This document shows, piece by piece, positions 25,381 to 33,458 of a stretch of 40,797 bases of DNA. Made by a program: the position numbers and the translations under genes. The DNA is from Bacteroidales bacterium (GTDB lineage Bacteria; Bacteroidota; Bacteroidia; Bacteroidales; Paludibacteraceae), in contig DUQG01000039.1 in NCBI GenBank assembly GCA_012837935.1, positions 1 through 40,797 of the forward strand, given 5' to 3'. The notes under the pieces are model-generated. The model worked only from the letters and a program-made list of their open reading frames with translations. It was not told where the DNA came from and made no database searches. Position 1 is the first letter of the stretch, and each line of letters starts with the position of its first letter.

Positions 25381-26433
25381 TTAAAAATCAAAATATTGCA
25401 TTGTAACACAGTGTAGTGAGCCGTGTTGTTTTATCAAAGCACGACAATCAATACCCACAATTTCCCTGTCCGGAAATGCTTTCTGAATTTTAGCCATTGC
25501 AATTTCATCTTTTGGGGAATTGTATGTCGGCACCAAAACGGCATCGTTGATAATTAAAAAGTTGGCATAAGTAGCTGGAAGTCGATGACTGTTCTCATCA
25601 TAAACTGCATCAGCCATCGGAAGAGCTATTAGGTTATATTTGTTTGCAGAACCTGATAAAGTGAAAAACTTCAACTCACGTTCCATTAGCCTCAACGCAT
25701 CATAATGCTCATCATTTTCATCCGTACACTTCACGTAAGCAATTGTGTCATAGCTACAAAAACGTGCCAACGTATCTATATGACTATCCGTATCATCTCC
25801 GGCAAGGTAGCCATTATTGAGCCAAAGCACTCGTTCGGCACCAAGGTATTTCTTGAGTTTTGCCTCTATCTTTTCGCGGGAAATATTGTTCCTATTATCA
25901 GAAAGCAAACATTCCGATGTGGTAAGAATAGTTCCGCGTCCATCACTCTCTATACTTCCTCCTTCGAGAATAAAATTTTTTCTGTTTTTGTAGCCTACCT
26001 CTTTGGGGAAAACTTTTTTATCGAAAAGTTGAATATTAATCTGGTTATCCAAATTGGCAGGAAACTTCAACCCCCAGCCATTGAATGTAAAATCAAGCAC
26101 ATAGGGAATCTGATTTTTCAACACGGTAATTGCTCCGTGGTCTCTTGCCCAAGTGTCATTACTCGGAATTTGCACATATTTAATTCGAGACTGCGGTAAG
26201 TGTTTTAGGTAATTTTTTACCTTTAGCTTATCTGCACAAACCACCAACAAATTTTGGCGTTTGGTAATTTCTTCGGCAATATTAACAAAACAAGCTACCG
26301 CCTCATCCAACATATATGCCCAGTCGGTATTTTCATGCGGGAAGGTAAGTTGCACAAACGACTGCCTTTCCCACTCGGCTGGCATGCGAATAGTTGTTTT
26401 GGGTGTTGTGTTATTCGGTTTTGTAGTTTTCAT
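25381..26433 (-). CDS. Agmatine deiminase family protein (PPAD-type fold)
   Basis: 350 residues from MKTTKPNNT. Guanidine-modifying enzyme of the PAD_porph family, which includes agmatine deiminase (agmatine to N-carbamoylputrescine) and the Porphyromonas peptidylarginine deiminase. Motifs: WARDHGAITV, LEGGSIESDGRGTIL, AGDDTDSHIDTLARF and the C-terminal catalytic Cys in GSLHCVTMQ. It has no signal peptide or sorting tail, so it is cytoplasmic and more likely agmatine deiminase than the secreted peptidyl type. The first 29 codons of the open frame are dropped because they translate a low-complexity leader containing a REP-like hairpin. Confidence 0.88.
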   Translation of the reverse strand: MKTTKPNNTTPKTTIRMPAEWERQSFVQLTFPHENTDWAYMLDEAVACFVNIAEEITKRQNLLVVCADKLKVKNYLKHLPQSRIKYVQIPSNDTWARDHGAITVLKNQIPYVLDFTFNGWGLKFPANLDNQINIQLFDKKVFPKEVGYKNRKNFILEGGSIESDGRGTILTTSECLLSDNRNNISREKIEAKLKKYLGAERVLWLNNGYLAGDDTDSHIDTLARFCSYDTIAYVKCTDENDEHYDALRLMERELKFFTLSGSANKYNLIALPMADAVYDENSHRLPATYANFLIINDAVLVPTYNSPKDEIAMAKIQKAFPDREIVGIDCRALIKQHGSLHCVTMQYFDF

Positions 26434-26447
26434 TTTTTGTTGTTTAT

Positions 26448-26469
26448 GTCGGCTAGAAGCCGACGTTCC
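26448..26469. repeat. CCC-tailed REP-like hairpin, copy 1
   Basis: GTCGGCT-AGA-AGCCGAC followed by GTTCCCC, in the gap between the E2-like gene and the agmatine deiminase gene. The same hairpin-plus-CCC layout recurs at 29533, 29618, 29647, 40144, 40217 and 40635. Confidence 0.6.
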
Positions 26470-26506
26470 CCACAGCTTCTGTCTTCCATCTACCGACTCC
26501 TGTCTT

Positions 26507-27433
26507 CTACTTTTGGTCAATTCTTTTCCACTTTACTCCATCATCCACAATTACTTGTTCAGGTGGTGTTAGCAGTTGTTCCGGATTTTGTAAAATTCGG
26601 TTCAGCATTCTGAGCGATGATGCATAATAAAAACCGTCACAGATTCGCTCATCTACCACAAATCGCAGCATAATACTTTTATATTGCTTCATTTCACCGG
26701 AACGTAAAACCGTATGTCGTTGGGATTTTTTGCCCATTGCCATAAAGATACTACAGTTACCAAACTCATACAAGTGGTGATAAACAGACTCCGCTCCGAT
26801 AGATCCGATATTGGTTAAGAAAACACTGCTGTGCCAAGGACTGATTTGTTCGATAGTGCGTGGTAATAAGCCTATTTTGTCCAACCACGTCAAAGTAAAT
26901 ACAGCAGATCTCATTAAAAAGTCCGGAAAGAATCCGAAAAGTTTGGAGACTCTATCTAATAAATTTTGGGAACCTTCAGGGAGGCTCTCATCATATTCCT
27001 CTTGTATTTTACGCACCACATCATACAAAGTATCTGTAGGCATAAAATTGGGTTTAATAAGTGTTTCCTCTCCGTCGTCGGTTAGAGAACGCTTTATAAC
27101 AATAGAGAAACTCAAATAATTTCGGGCAAATATTTTGTTCCACATAATAAATCGATTAAGATTGGGGCGTTGTGAAACAACTCGAATCATAGAGGCTATT
27201 ATCACATGCATAATGGACAATCCGGGAATGTCCTCTTTATGTTCCTTGATAAAAGCCTCGATATTGTCAATGGAAATTCGTTCCTCAAAAAAAACCTGAG
27301 AATCCAGACGAGACCGCAAAAAATAGGGAATCACCGCAAACACCGGATCTACCTTTCTTACTCGCCAACCATCGTAGCGGTCGCCAATATGTCTGCGAAA
27401 ATATCGGAACTTATTTGCTTTGTACTTTTTCAT
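26507..27433 (-). CDS. Stand-alone E2-like (2-oxoacid dehydrogenase acyltransferase fold) protein
   Basis: 308 residues with the chloramphenicol acetyltransferase/E2 catalytic-domain fold and no lipoyl or subunit-binding domain. Recognisable pieces: the trimer-core segment SIMHVIIASMIRVVSQRPNLNRF, SPWHSSVFLTNIGSIG and FVVDERICDGFYYASSLR at the C-terminus. The last corresponds to the catalytic H-x3-D-G motif of the family, but the His position holds Glu262 (ERICDG), so classical acyltransfer is in doubt. It lies downstream of recQ on the same strand, with a gap of about 105 bp. The role is unknown. Confidence 0.75.
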   Translation of the reverse strand: MKKYKANKFRYFRRHIGDRYDGWRVRKVDPVFAVIPYFLRSRLDSQVFFEERISIDNIEAFIKEHKEDIPGLSIMHVIIASMIRVVSQRPNLNRFIMWNKIFARNYLSFSIVIKRSLTDDGEETLIKPNFMPTDTLYDVVRKIQEEYDESLPEGSQNLLDRVSKLFGFFPDFLMRSAVFTLTWLDKIGLLPRTIEQISPWHSSVFLTNIGSIGAESVYHHLYEFGNCSIFMAMGKKSQRHTVLRSGEMKQYKSIMLRFVVDERICDGFYYASSLRMLNRILQNPEQLLTPPEQVIVDDGVKWKRIDQK

Positions 27434-27538
27434 TTTTTTAAGTTTTTATTAGTTAAGATTATTGAACAGGTTGATTGAAGTTGGGGTCAAAGATACAATT
27501 TTATTCTTTATTTTTAAATCCGACTTATCATGCGAGAG

Positions 27539-29443
27539 TTATTTTTTTAGTTCGAGCTTCATATATTTATTTTGGACAACGATATTATTATCCAGCAGGA
27601 AACGCACCGTTTCAATGATTTTCTGCTCTTTAAATTTAAGTCTTTCTATTATTTCCGGGATGCTCAATGCCTCGTTTTTCAGCAAATCTTCAATTTGCAT
27701 TCGGATTGTTGTAAACTCATCGTTTGTTAATTTGGCATTTTTCTTTTTCAAACAAACATCGCACTGACCGCAGTTTTCGCCATTTTTTTCGCCAAAGTAG
27801 TTTAGCAGCATAACGCTACGGCAAACATTTTCATCCGATGCGTAATCCACCATACTTTTTATTCTTGCCACATATCTTGTTTTTCGGTCATCGTAGGCTT
27901 CTTTACCCAAAATAACACGGTGTAGCTCTTCGCGCTCGTGTGTAAATGTGAGAAACGGTGTTTTTTTTCTGGGAATATACTTAATGATATGCTCTCGTGC
28001 CAATCCTACCAATTGCTCATAGACTTTTTCCTGCTTCCAGTCAAGCCTTTTGGCAATGGTTTCCTCATTGATAGCTGCCATATCGGTAAACAATCCGGTA
28101 TATGAGCGCAGTAAAACATGAATTAATCGCTCCTGATCCGGCGTGTGTTTTTGGTTATAAAGCTCGTCTTTATTGCAAGTAAACAACACCATTGAAGAAC
28201 TGTCCTGCTCATCGGTTAAATCCAGATATCCGGCTTGCTGTAAGATTTTAATAGAATTATGTGCAACCAAAAGCGGTTGGTGAAATTTATGACAAAAATC
28301 CCCTAAATCAAAAACAAACGTGTTGTCTAAGCCGGAGCCTAAGCCTACTTCGTAATAATTGCAAATGGCATTATATACTTCCAGCACTTTTTCTTTTGGT
28401 GGAAAGGTATCTGCCACTCGTTTTCGCATTTTCACCGCGTCCGTATTGTTGAAAAGTAACACAGCAAAAGCTTTTTTCTCATCACGACCCGCTCTTCCGG
28501 CTTCCTGAAAGTAAGCTTCAATGGAATCCGGTAAATCCAAGTGTATTACGGTGCGTACTTCCGGCTTGTCAATTCCCATCCCAAAAGCATTGGTAGAGAC
28601 AATTACCCGAGTTTCATCGTTTTTCCAGCGAAGTTGGCGAGCATCTTTTGTTTCGTTATTTAGTCCGGCATGATAGTGCTCGGCTATAACACCTCGCTCG
28701 TTAAGCCAATCGGCAATTTCTTTTGTTTTCTTTCTGTTTCGCACATAAACTACCGATGAGCCGGGAACACCATTTAGGATTTTCAATAATTGTTCGTTTT
28801 TATCTTCCGTATTTCTAACTACATAAGCCAAATTAGAGCGATGAAAACTCATACGAAAGACATTTTTTTCCTTGAAATGCAGCTTTTCTTGAATATCGTC
28901 CACCACATCCAATGTAGCCGTAGCTGTAAGTGCCAATACCGGAGCTTTCGACAGATAATCACGCACTTCAGCAATTTTCAGGTAAGAAGGTCGGAAGTCA
29001 TAGCCCCACTGCGAAATACAGTGCGATTCATCGACAGCAATCAACGAAACGTTCATCTGCTGTACTTTGGTAATAAAAATGGATGTTGCCAATCGCTCGG
29101 GTGAGACATAGAGGAATTTATATGCATCAAACACGGCATTTTCAAGAGTTTGCAGTATTTCCTTGGAAGTCATGCCGGAATAGATAGCTGCCGCTTGGAT
29201 ATTTCGTTTTTTCAGGTTTTCCACCTGGTCTTTCATCAAAGCTATCAACGGCGTAACCACAATGCAGAGCCCATCCATTGCCAAAGCAGGAACTTGAAAA
29301 GTCAGCGACTTACCACCACCTGTAGGCATCAGACCAAGTGTATCCTTCCCGGAAAGCACACTATTAATAATATCTTCCTGCAAAGGACGAAAACTGTCAT
29401 AACCCCAGTGGTGTTTAAGTATTTCGTGAATTTTCTTCTGCAT
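27539..29443 (-). CDS. recQ: RecQ family ATP-dependent DNA helicase
   Basis: 634 residues. SF2 3'-5' helicase acting in recombination and fork repair. Motif I is MPTGGGKSLTFQ, II is DESHCISQWG, then ALTATATLDV (III) and the QEAGRAGRDEKKA motif VI. After the helicase core comes a winged-helix-like region (INEETIAKRLDWKQEKVYEQLVGLAREHI). The zinc cysteines (CRSVMLLNYFG...CGQCDVC) sit near residues 538-563, late in the protein, and no HRDC domain is seen, so this is the Bacteroidetes-type RecQ layout and not the E. coli order. Its upstream region is taken up by a 65-bp direct repeat and several palindromes. Confidence 0.92.
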   Translation of the reverse strand: MQKKIHEILKHHWGYDSFRPLQEDIINSVLSGKDTLGLMPTGGGKSLTFQVPALAMDGLCIVVTPLIALMKDQVENLKKRNIQAAAIYSGMTSKEILQTLENAVFDAYKFLYVSPERLATSIFITKVQQMNVSLIAVDESHCISQWGYDFRPSYLKIAEVRDYLSKAPVLALTATATLDVVDDIQEKLHFKEKNVFRMSFHRSNLAYVVRNTEDKNEQLLKILNGVPGSSVVYVRNRKKTKEIADWLNERGVIAEHYHAGLNNETKDARQLRWKNDETRVIVSTNAFGMGIDKPEVRTVIHLDLPDSIEAYFQEAGRAGRDEKKAFAVLLFNNTDAVKMRKRVADTFPPKEKVLEVYNAICNYYEVGLGSGLDNTFVFDLGDFCHKFHQPLLVAHNSIKILQQAGYLDLTDEQDSSSMVLFTCNKDELYNQKHTPDQERLIHVLLRSYTGLFTDMAAINEETIAKRLDWKQEKVYEQLVGLAREHIIKYIPRKKTPFLTFTHEREELHRVILGKEAYDDRKTRYVARIKSMVDYASDENVCRSVMLLNYFGEKNGENCGQCDVCLKKKNAKLTNDEFTTIRMQIEDLLKNEALSIPEIIERLKFKEQKIIETVRFLLDNNIVVQNKYMKLELKK

Positions 29444-29452
29444 GGGTGATAA

Positions 29453-29517
29453 GATTAGAACACAGATAACACTGATTATACGGATTAATACTGATTTTAT
29501 TTTATGTTGGGTACGTC
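29453..29517. repeat. Direct repeat of about 65 bp, copy 1
   Basis: Starts GATTAGAACACAGATAACAC and ends TTATGTTGGGTACGTC. A copy with a few substitutions lies at 29558-29621, giving a period of about 105 bp. It is upstream of recQ. Confidence 0.85.
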
Positions 29518-29532
29518 AGCTTCCCCACGAAC

Positions 29533-29557
29533 GGCGGATTTGAAATCCGCCGCTCCC
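29533..29557. repeat. CCC-tailed REP-like hairpin, copy 2
   Basis: GGCGGATTT-G-AAATCCGCC followed by GCTCCC, between the two 65-bp direct repeats. Confidence 0.6.
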
Positions 29558-29621
29558 GATTAGAACACAGATAGCACTAATATACGGATTGACACTGATT
29601 TTATTTTATGTTGGGTGCGTC
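29558..29621. repeat. Direct repeat of about 65 bp, copy 2
   Basis: Starts GATTAGAACACAGATAGCAC and ends TTATGTTGGGTGCGTC. Partner of 29453-29517. Confidence 0.85.
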
Positions 29622-29666
29622 GGCTTCCAGCCGACGATTCAAATCAACGGCTTCTAGCCGTCCCCC
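29618..29666. repeat. Two adjacent CCC-tailed REP-like hairpins
   Basis: CGTCGGCT-TCC-AGCCGACG (29618-29636) has its CACCC tail on the minus strand. ACGGCT-TCT-AGCCGT (29647-29661) is followed by CCCCC on the plus strand. The pair is therefore arranged tail-out, like inverted REP doublets. Confidence 0.6.
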
Positions 29667-29684
29667 AAAAAAACAACCAAATAA

Positions 29685-29703
29685 TATCCGGCGAAGACGG
29701 ATA
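29685..29703 (-). terminator. Terminator-like hairpin after the peptidase-ABC gene
   Basis: On the minus strand TATCCG-TCTTCGC-CGGATA directly follows the stop codon and is trailed by TTATTTGGTTGTTTTTTT. The stem is short (6 bp) but its place and the T tract fit a terminator of the PqqD/HprK/ABC unit. Confidence 0.5.
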
Positions 29704-29704
29704 A

Positions 29705-31951
29705 TTATCCATTTATAGTTTGAAAAAGACTAAAATATTTCCCTTTCAACGCCATCAATTCGTCGTGTGTGCCTTCTTCCGCTATTTCGCCTTCGTTGAA
29801 TAGATAAATGTGGTCAGCCCATTGCACCGTTGATAGTCGGTGGCTTACGATAAGTGTAGTTTTATTTTCTGCAAGTTTTTTCAACGTACTTACAATTTGC
29901 CGTTCCGAATTAGGATCCAAAGCACTGGACGGTTCATCCATTATCAGAAGCGGTGCATCTCGGTAAAATGCACGAGCGATAGCCATTTTTTGCCATTGCC
30001 CAATACTTAGCTCTTCACTGTCTTTGAATAAATATCCCAAACGGCTGGCGTATCCTTTTGGCATTTTGCTAAGCGCTTCATCTATTCCGGCAATTTGTGC
30101 TGCTTGTTTCATTCTTTCTAAATCACGCGATTTTCCATAGTCGCCCAGCATGATATTATCGCCTGCAGCCACTTGATAAAGTGCAAAATCTTGAAATACA
30201 GCAGTAAGATTTTTTAGTATATTTTCCATTCCAATGGATGCAATATCCACTTGATCCAACATGATTTTCCCTGCGGTTGGCTTGTAAAAACCGCAAAGCA
30301 ATTTAATAAGCGTAGTTTTTCCGGCGCCATTTTCGCCCACAAGTGCCACAGTTTTCCCTTTGGGAATATGTATATTTATATTTTTCAAAGCCATTCGCTC
30401 ACTACTTTCATAAGCGAAACTGACATTTTCAAATCGAATTCCTTCGTTTAGTTGGAATGGTTGAGGAAAGTCTATTTTATCCGTTTTTGTATCCGGCAAT
30501 TGAAGAAAACTGAAGTAATCTTCCAAAAAAGTATTGTCTTCTATTAATCCGGCAGTAGAGCGAAAAAACTCATTTATAACACGATAACCTAACCGAAAAG
30601 CAAAGAAGAAGAGCACCACGGTTCCAATACTCATAGCACCGACCATACTCAAGTAAGCCACTATTCCAATGGCAGTAAAAACAATCAGCACACCAATAAC
30701 TTGTGTCAAGATGGAATTACGAGTTTCAAACTTAGTAAGTGCCAATTTTTCTGCAAAAAGTTCGTCTTGTTTCTGGTTAAATCGACGAATAAAATAGTTA
30801 GAAAAATTAAACAGACGCATCTCCTTAGCAAAAGTGAAAGCTGTCAGCACTCTATTGTAGTAATATTTTTCTCGCTCAAGGGGTATTTGTGCTTCTTTCA
30901 TCCTATATAGTCGGCGGACATAGAGCATTCTAAAAATAGCTTCAGGCAATACAGCCACCAGCAAAATCAACAATAAATACCAGCGAATACTCACAAAAAG
31001 CACTAACAAAATAAGTCCCGAGCTAATTGCCCTAATCAGTCCAAGTGCTGAATTCAGCATTCGCATTGGACGATAGGAAGCTTCTTGCACAGCTCGATGC
31101 ATTTTGTCCTGTGTGTCGGAATTTTCAAAATCGGTTAAATGCAGTCGAATATGCTTTTGGTGCAATTCTGCATAAACATTTCGACTGATATTTTGCGAGA
31201 TCTTTTCAGAAAAATAATTGCCGATTTGAGTAAGTACGCCGCCCGCCATAAAGAATATCGCAGTTACGCTCAAAAGTCCGAAAAAAAGATATTTTTGTTC
31301 GGTTGTTTCCAAAGAACTTCGACTGATAAAGTCTATCAAAAACTTGATGCTTACAATCATTGCCAGCGGAACCCAGCCCGTTAAAACAGCAATAAGTGCA
31401 TTCTTTCGAAACAGTTTTTCCTGACCGTGAAGGAGAGTGCGAAGATTGTTGCGGATAGAGTGAAAATGTTGATAAATAAAAGGGAAAAGACGTCTTAATC
31501 TTAATCTAAAATGCGAATAAAAAACCGAAATGGAATGGCATTTCATGGATAAAAATCTACGATATTTCATTTTTAGAGAATCCATCGTTTGCTCAACGCC
31601 ATTTCTCGAAAATGAACTGAGTTTTCCAACAAGTTCTTTTTCTGAAAACTTAACGTCTTTCTTAAAGTTATTGTCCCCGATGGTGCAAAAAACCCAATTA
31701 CCACTTTCATCAATACCTTTTTTAATTAAACGATGAGCAAGCAGTAAATTATTACGTTTCCATACAACAATATCGCCCAACTTTAACTCTTCAGGTCTGC
31801 ATTTTACAACGGAACCAATGTCTCCTTCTCGTAACGTAGGAAACATACTTATACCTTTCATTTCGATAGAAACAGATTGCTCGTTTTCAATAAGTATTTC
31901 TGCAAATTCGATAGCTGAAATCTCTGTGTCGATATGATTGGTCTTTTGCAT
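29705..31951 (-). CDS. S26 signal-peptidase-like domain fused to an ABC exporter
   Basis: 748 residues. Residues 1-110 are an S24/S26-like serine peptidase domain: Ser35 in KGISMFPTLREGD, LGDIVVWKR, and His73 in LLAHRLI, the Ser-His arrangement of SipW/ER-type signal peptidases, with no hydrophobic N-terminal anchor. A basic linker follows, then the exporter membrane domain (hydrophobic segments from about 185 to 460) and an ATPase domain: Walker A VGENGAGKTTLIKL, signature LSIGQWQK (Ile for the usual first Gly), Walker B LLIMDEPSSALD and H-loop VSHRLSTVQ. The plan parallels peptidase-containing bacteriocin exporters (C39-ABC) with another peptidase class. It closes the PqqD-HprK unit and probably processes and exports a small peptide; that substrate role is inference. 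Confidence 0.85.
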   Translation of the reverse strand: MQKTNHIDTEISAIEFAEILIENEQSVSIEMKGISMFPTLREGDIGSVVKCRPEELKLGDIVVWKRNNLLLAHRLIKKGIDESGNWVFCTIGDNNFKKDVKFSEKELVGKLSSFSRNGVEQTMDSLKMKYRRFLSMKCHSISVFYSHFRLRLRRLFPFIYQHFHSIRNNLRTLLHGQEKLFRKNALIAVLTGWVPLAMIVSIKFLIDFISRSSLETTEQKYLFFGLLSVTAIFFMAGGVLTQIGNYFSEKISQNISRNVYAELHQKHIRLHLTDFENSDTQDKMHRAVQEASYRPMRMLNSALGLIRAISSGLILLVLFVSIRWYLLLILLVAVLPEAIFRMLYVRRLYRMKEAQIPLEREKYYYNRVLTAFTFAKEMRLFNFSNYFIRRFNQKQDELFAEKLALTKFETRNSILTQVIGVLIVFTAIGIVAYLSMVGAMSIGTVVLFFFAFRLGYRVINEFFRSTAGLIEDNTFLEDYFSFLQLPDTKTDKIDFPQPFQLNEGIRFENVSFAYESSERMALKNINIHIPKGKTVALVGENGAGKTTLIKLLCGFYKPTAGKIMLDQVDIASIGMENILKNLTAVFQDFALYQVAAGDNIMLGDYGKSRDLERMKQAAQIAGIDEALSKMPKGYASRLGYLFKDSEELSIGQWQKMAIARAFYRDAPLLIMDEPSSALDPNSERQIVSTLKKLAENKTTLIVSHRLSTVQWADHIYLFNEGEIAEEGTHDELMALKGKYFSLFQTING

Positions 31952-32015
31952 ATTTAGATGTTGTCTGAGCGGGGATTTTTTTGATTTATATGATTGAGAT
32001 GATTATTTCGGAACA

Positions 32016-32023
32016 CAAATTTA
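32016..32023 (-). promoter_or_regulatory. Possible internal -7 element before the peptidase-ABC gene
   Basis: The minus strand reads TAAATTTG, fitting TAnnTTTG, in the 92-bp gap between the HprK-like and peptidase-ABC genes. The gap is AT-rich, so a chance match is possible. Confidence 0.3.
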
Positions 32024-32043
32024 TTATATCTCTGTCTCTACTG

Positions 32044-32991
32044 CTATAGACTATTTTCTTTAATAAACTCAATCACGTTTTTATCAGGTACAAAACCCAA
32101 ACGATAAATCGGGACAACCTCACACATTTTAGTAAAAAAGTCAATGTGATGCTGTACAAAGCGACGGTCATAATTATTCTGAATACTGAATGCCATAATT
32201 CCCGTAACTGCTGCCGCACCGGAAATTTTCTCCATATCATTTTCGGGGAAATGACGAATTAAATAAACCGCATCCAAAGGTGCTTTTTTATTTTCATCTT
32301 CGTAAAACATCGGTGTATTATAAATATAATAACGCCCATTTTCTCGGCGTATAATCAATCGATCGTCATTGATTAAGAGGCTACCATTATCTCGCCAAAT
32401 TCCGGAAATAGTGCTTTTCCCCACACCCGAAAATCCGCTAAACATCCGACCTTTTTCGCCGTCAAAAACTCCGGAAGCATGCATCATTACAGCATCAGCA
32501 GTAAGTACAGCATAATGCAATAAAATCGGTGCCATAGGATAGAGCATAGGCTCCAATTCGCCGTTTCGCTCTTCCGACCAGATAGTCCAATGCTTTAAGT
32601 CCGGTTCTAAAAGCGCTACCTGCTGTATGGGTACCTGATTTGATTGACTGTCAACTTGAAGAGCTTGATTAAAAAGAGCAAACAACAAAGCATCCCCTTT
32701 TTTATATATTTCATAAAACATCAGTTCGTCGTTAGCTGAGGTAAATACTTTCTCTGCTCCTTTGAAAAGTCCAATAGCCTCTCTTTTTCGACATTCTACG
32801 TAAATATCGGGCTCTTGCTCTTTCGTACTGATAAAATGCTTAAAACCTACGTCAAAAGCTAAGTCCCATTCCGACTCTAACTGAATAGTAAAACCTGCTA
32901 TATTGAGTTGTAGCCGCCCTAAATCCCCCACACTTCGATTTAACTCGGTGACCAACGAGGACGTTGGGTTACTGCTAATCTTGTCTTTCAT
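32044..32991 (-). CDS. HPr kinase/PEP carboxykinase-fold protein
   Basis: 315 residues. The C-terminal half has the HprK-type nucleotide site: FSGFSGVGKST with Lys192, followed by LINDDRLIIRR with Asp209-Asp210. Upstream lies VMMHASGVFDGEKG, the strand leading into the P-loop. The N-terminal 150 residues do not resemble the HprK N-terminal domain, and no HPr or PTS genes are near, so it is not a carbon-catabolite HprK. Proteins with this fold recur in peptide-modification clusters (for example as lasso-peptide serine kinases), and here it follows a PqqD-like gene and precedes a peptidase-exporter. Its start codon is preceded by five copies of a 7-bp repeat. Confidence 0.8.
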   Translation of the reverse strand: MKDKISSNPTSSLVTELNRSVGDLGRLQLNIAGFTIQLESEWDLAFDVGFKHFISTKEQEPDIYVECRKREAIGLFKGAEKVFTSANDELMFYEIYKKGDALLFALFNQALQVDSQSNQVPIQQVALLEPDLKHWTIWSEERNGELEPMLYPMAPILLHYAVLTADAVMMHASGVFDGEKGRMFSGFSGVGKSTISGIWRDNGSLLINDDRLIIRRENGRYYIYNTPMFYEDENKKAPLDAVYLIRHFPENDMEKISGAAAVTGIMAFSIQNNYDRRFVQHHIDFFTKMCEVVPIYRLGFVPDKNVIEFIKENSL

Positions 32992-33026
32992 CTTTGTTCT
33001 TTGTTCTTTGTTCTTTGTTCTTTGTT
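32992..33026. repeat. Heptanucleotide repeat (CTTTGTT x5) at the HprK-like start codon
   Basis: Five perfect tandem copies of CTTTGTT (AACAAAG on the coding strand) run right up to the ATG at 32991. They replace the ribosome-binding region, so copy number would change spacing between promoter or upstream gene and start. The gap to the PqqD-like gene is 53 bp in total. Confidence 0.9.
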
Positions 33027-33044
33027 CTTATGTCTAAAAGTCCA

Positions 33045-33314
33045 TTAATCTTTCAATCCATTAATCTTCTCCAAAAATGTTTGTACATCTTTTTCTGCTG
33101 TAACTGCATCTACATCAAAATTTTCTAACAGTAATTCTTGCAGCTTTTCAGCAGTAATACCTTCGTTAAGATTTTCCCATAAAAATCCGGCAGTTTCGTT
33201 GAGCGTAAAAACTTTGTTCATCTGAGCCACATTATCAACCAATGGCACAATTACCACTTCTTTTCCTACTTTTCTAGAAACAAAACGCGATTTAATAGTA
33301 TGTAAGTTTTCCAT
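33045..33314 (-). CDS. PqqD family protein (RiPP recognition element fold)
   Basis: 89 residues from MENLHTIKSRF. It shows the PqqD pattern: SRKVGKEVVIVPLVDNVAQMNKVFTLNETAGFLWENLNEGITAEKLQELL, followed by FDVDAVTAEKDVQTFLEKI. PqqD-like domains bind the leader of precursor peptides and present it to modifying enzymes. The usual radical-SAM or lasso B2 partner is not seen in the window; the next genes downstream are the HprK-like protein and peptidase-ABC. ATG 33314 is preferred over the upstream in-frame ATG, which would include promoter sequence. Confidence 0.85.
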   Translation of the reverse strand: MENLHTIKSRFVSRKVGKEVVIVPLVDNVAQMNKVFTLNETAGFLWENLNEGITAEKLQELLLENFDVDAVTAEKDVQTFLEKINGLKD

Positions 33315-33337
33315 ATTTATATTTTTATTATTTACCA

Positions 33338-33345
33338 CAAAGATA
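33338..33345 (-). promoter_or_regulatory. -7 promoter element of the PqqD-HprK-ABC unit
   Basis: The minus strand reads TATCTTTG, a perfect TAnnTTTG, about 24 bp before the PqqD-like ATG. Confidence 0.6.
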
Positions 33346-33375
33346 CAGTTTTTTTTGAAACTATACACGATTTTT

Positions 33376-33410
33376 CAACCAAAGACTGGCTTGGAGCCAG
33401 TCTTTGGTTG
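33376..33410. repeat. Palindrome with CTGGCTnnnAGCCAG core, copy 3
   Basis: 16-bp perfect stem (arms CAACCAAAGACTGGCT and AGCCAGTCTTTGGTTG, loop TGG) between the M60 gene end and the PqqD-like promoter. It may insulate the two units. A small CGAT-TGCT-ATCG hairpin follows at 33430-33441. Confidence 0.8.
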
Positions 33411-33458
33411 ATGCTACAGCAGATTAGCCCCGATTGCTATCGAGACACAGTTCCGCTT

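Noticed and set aside
26434-26520. N-terminal extension of the agmatine deiminase
   Set aside because: The extra 29 codons translate a REP-like hairpin and low-complexity sequence and overlap the end of the upstream gene.
32044-32991. HprK-fold gene as the classical carbon-catabolite HPr kinase
   Set aside because: The N-terminal domain does not match, there are no HPr or PTS genes nearby, and the context is a peptide-type cluster.
33315-33368. Earlier start for the PqqD-like protein
   Set aside because: The extension would translate the TATCTTTG promoter element; the family N-terminus fits ATG 33314.
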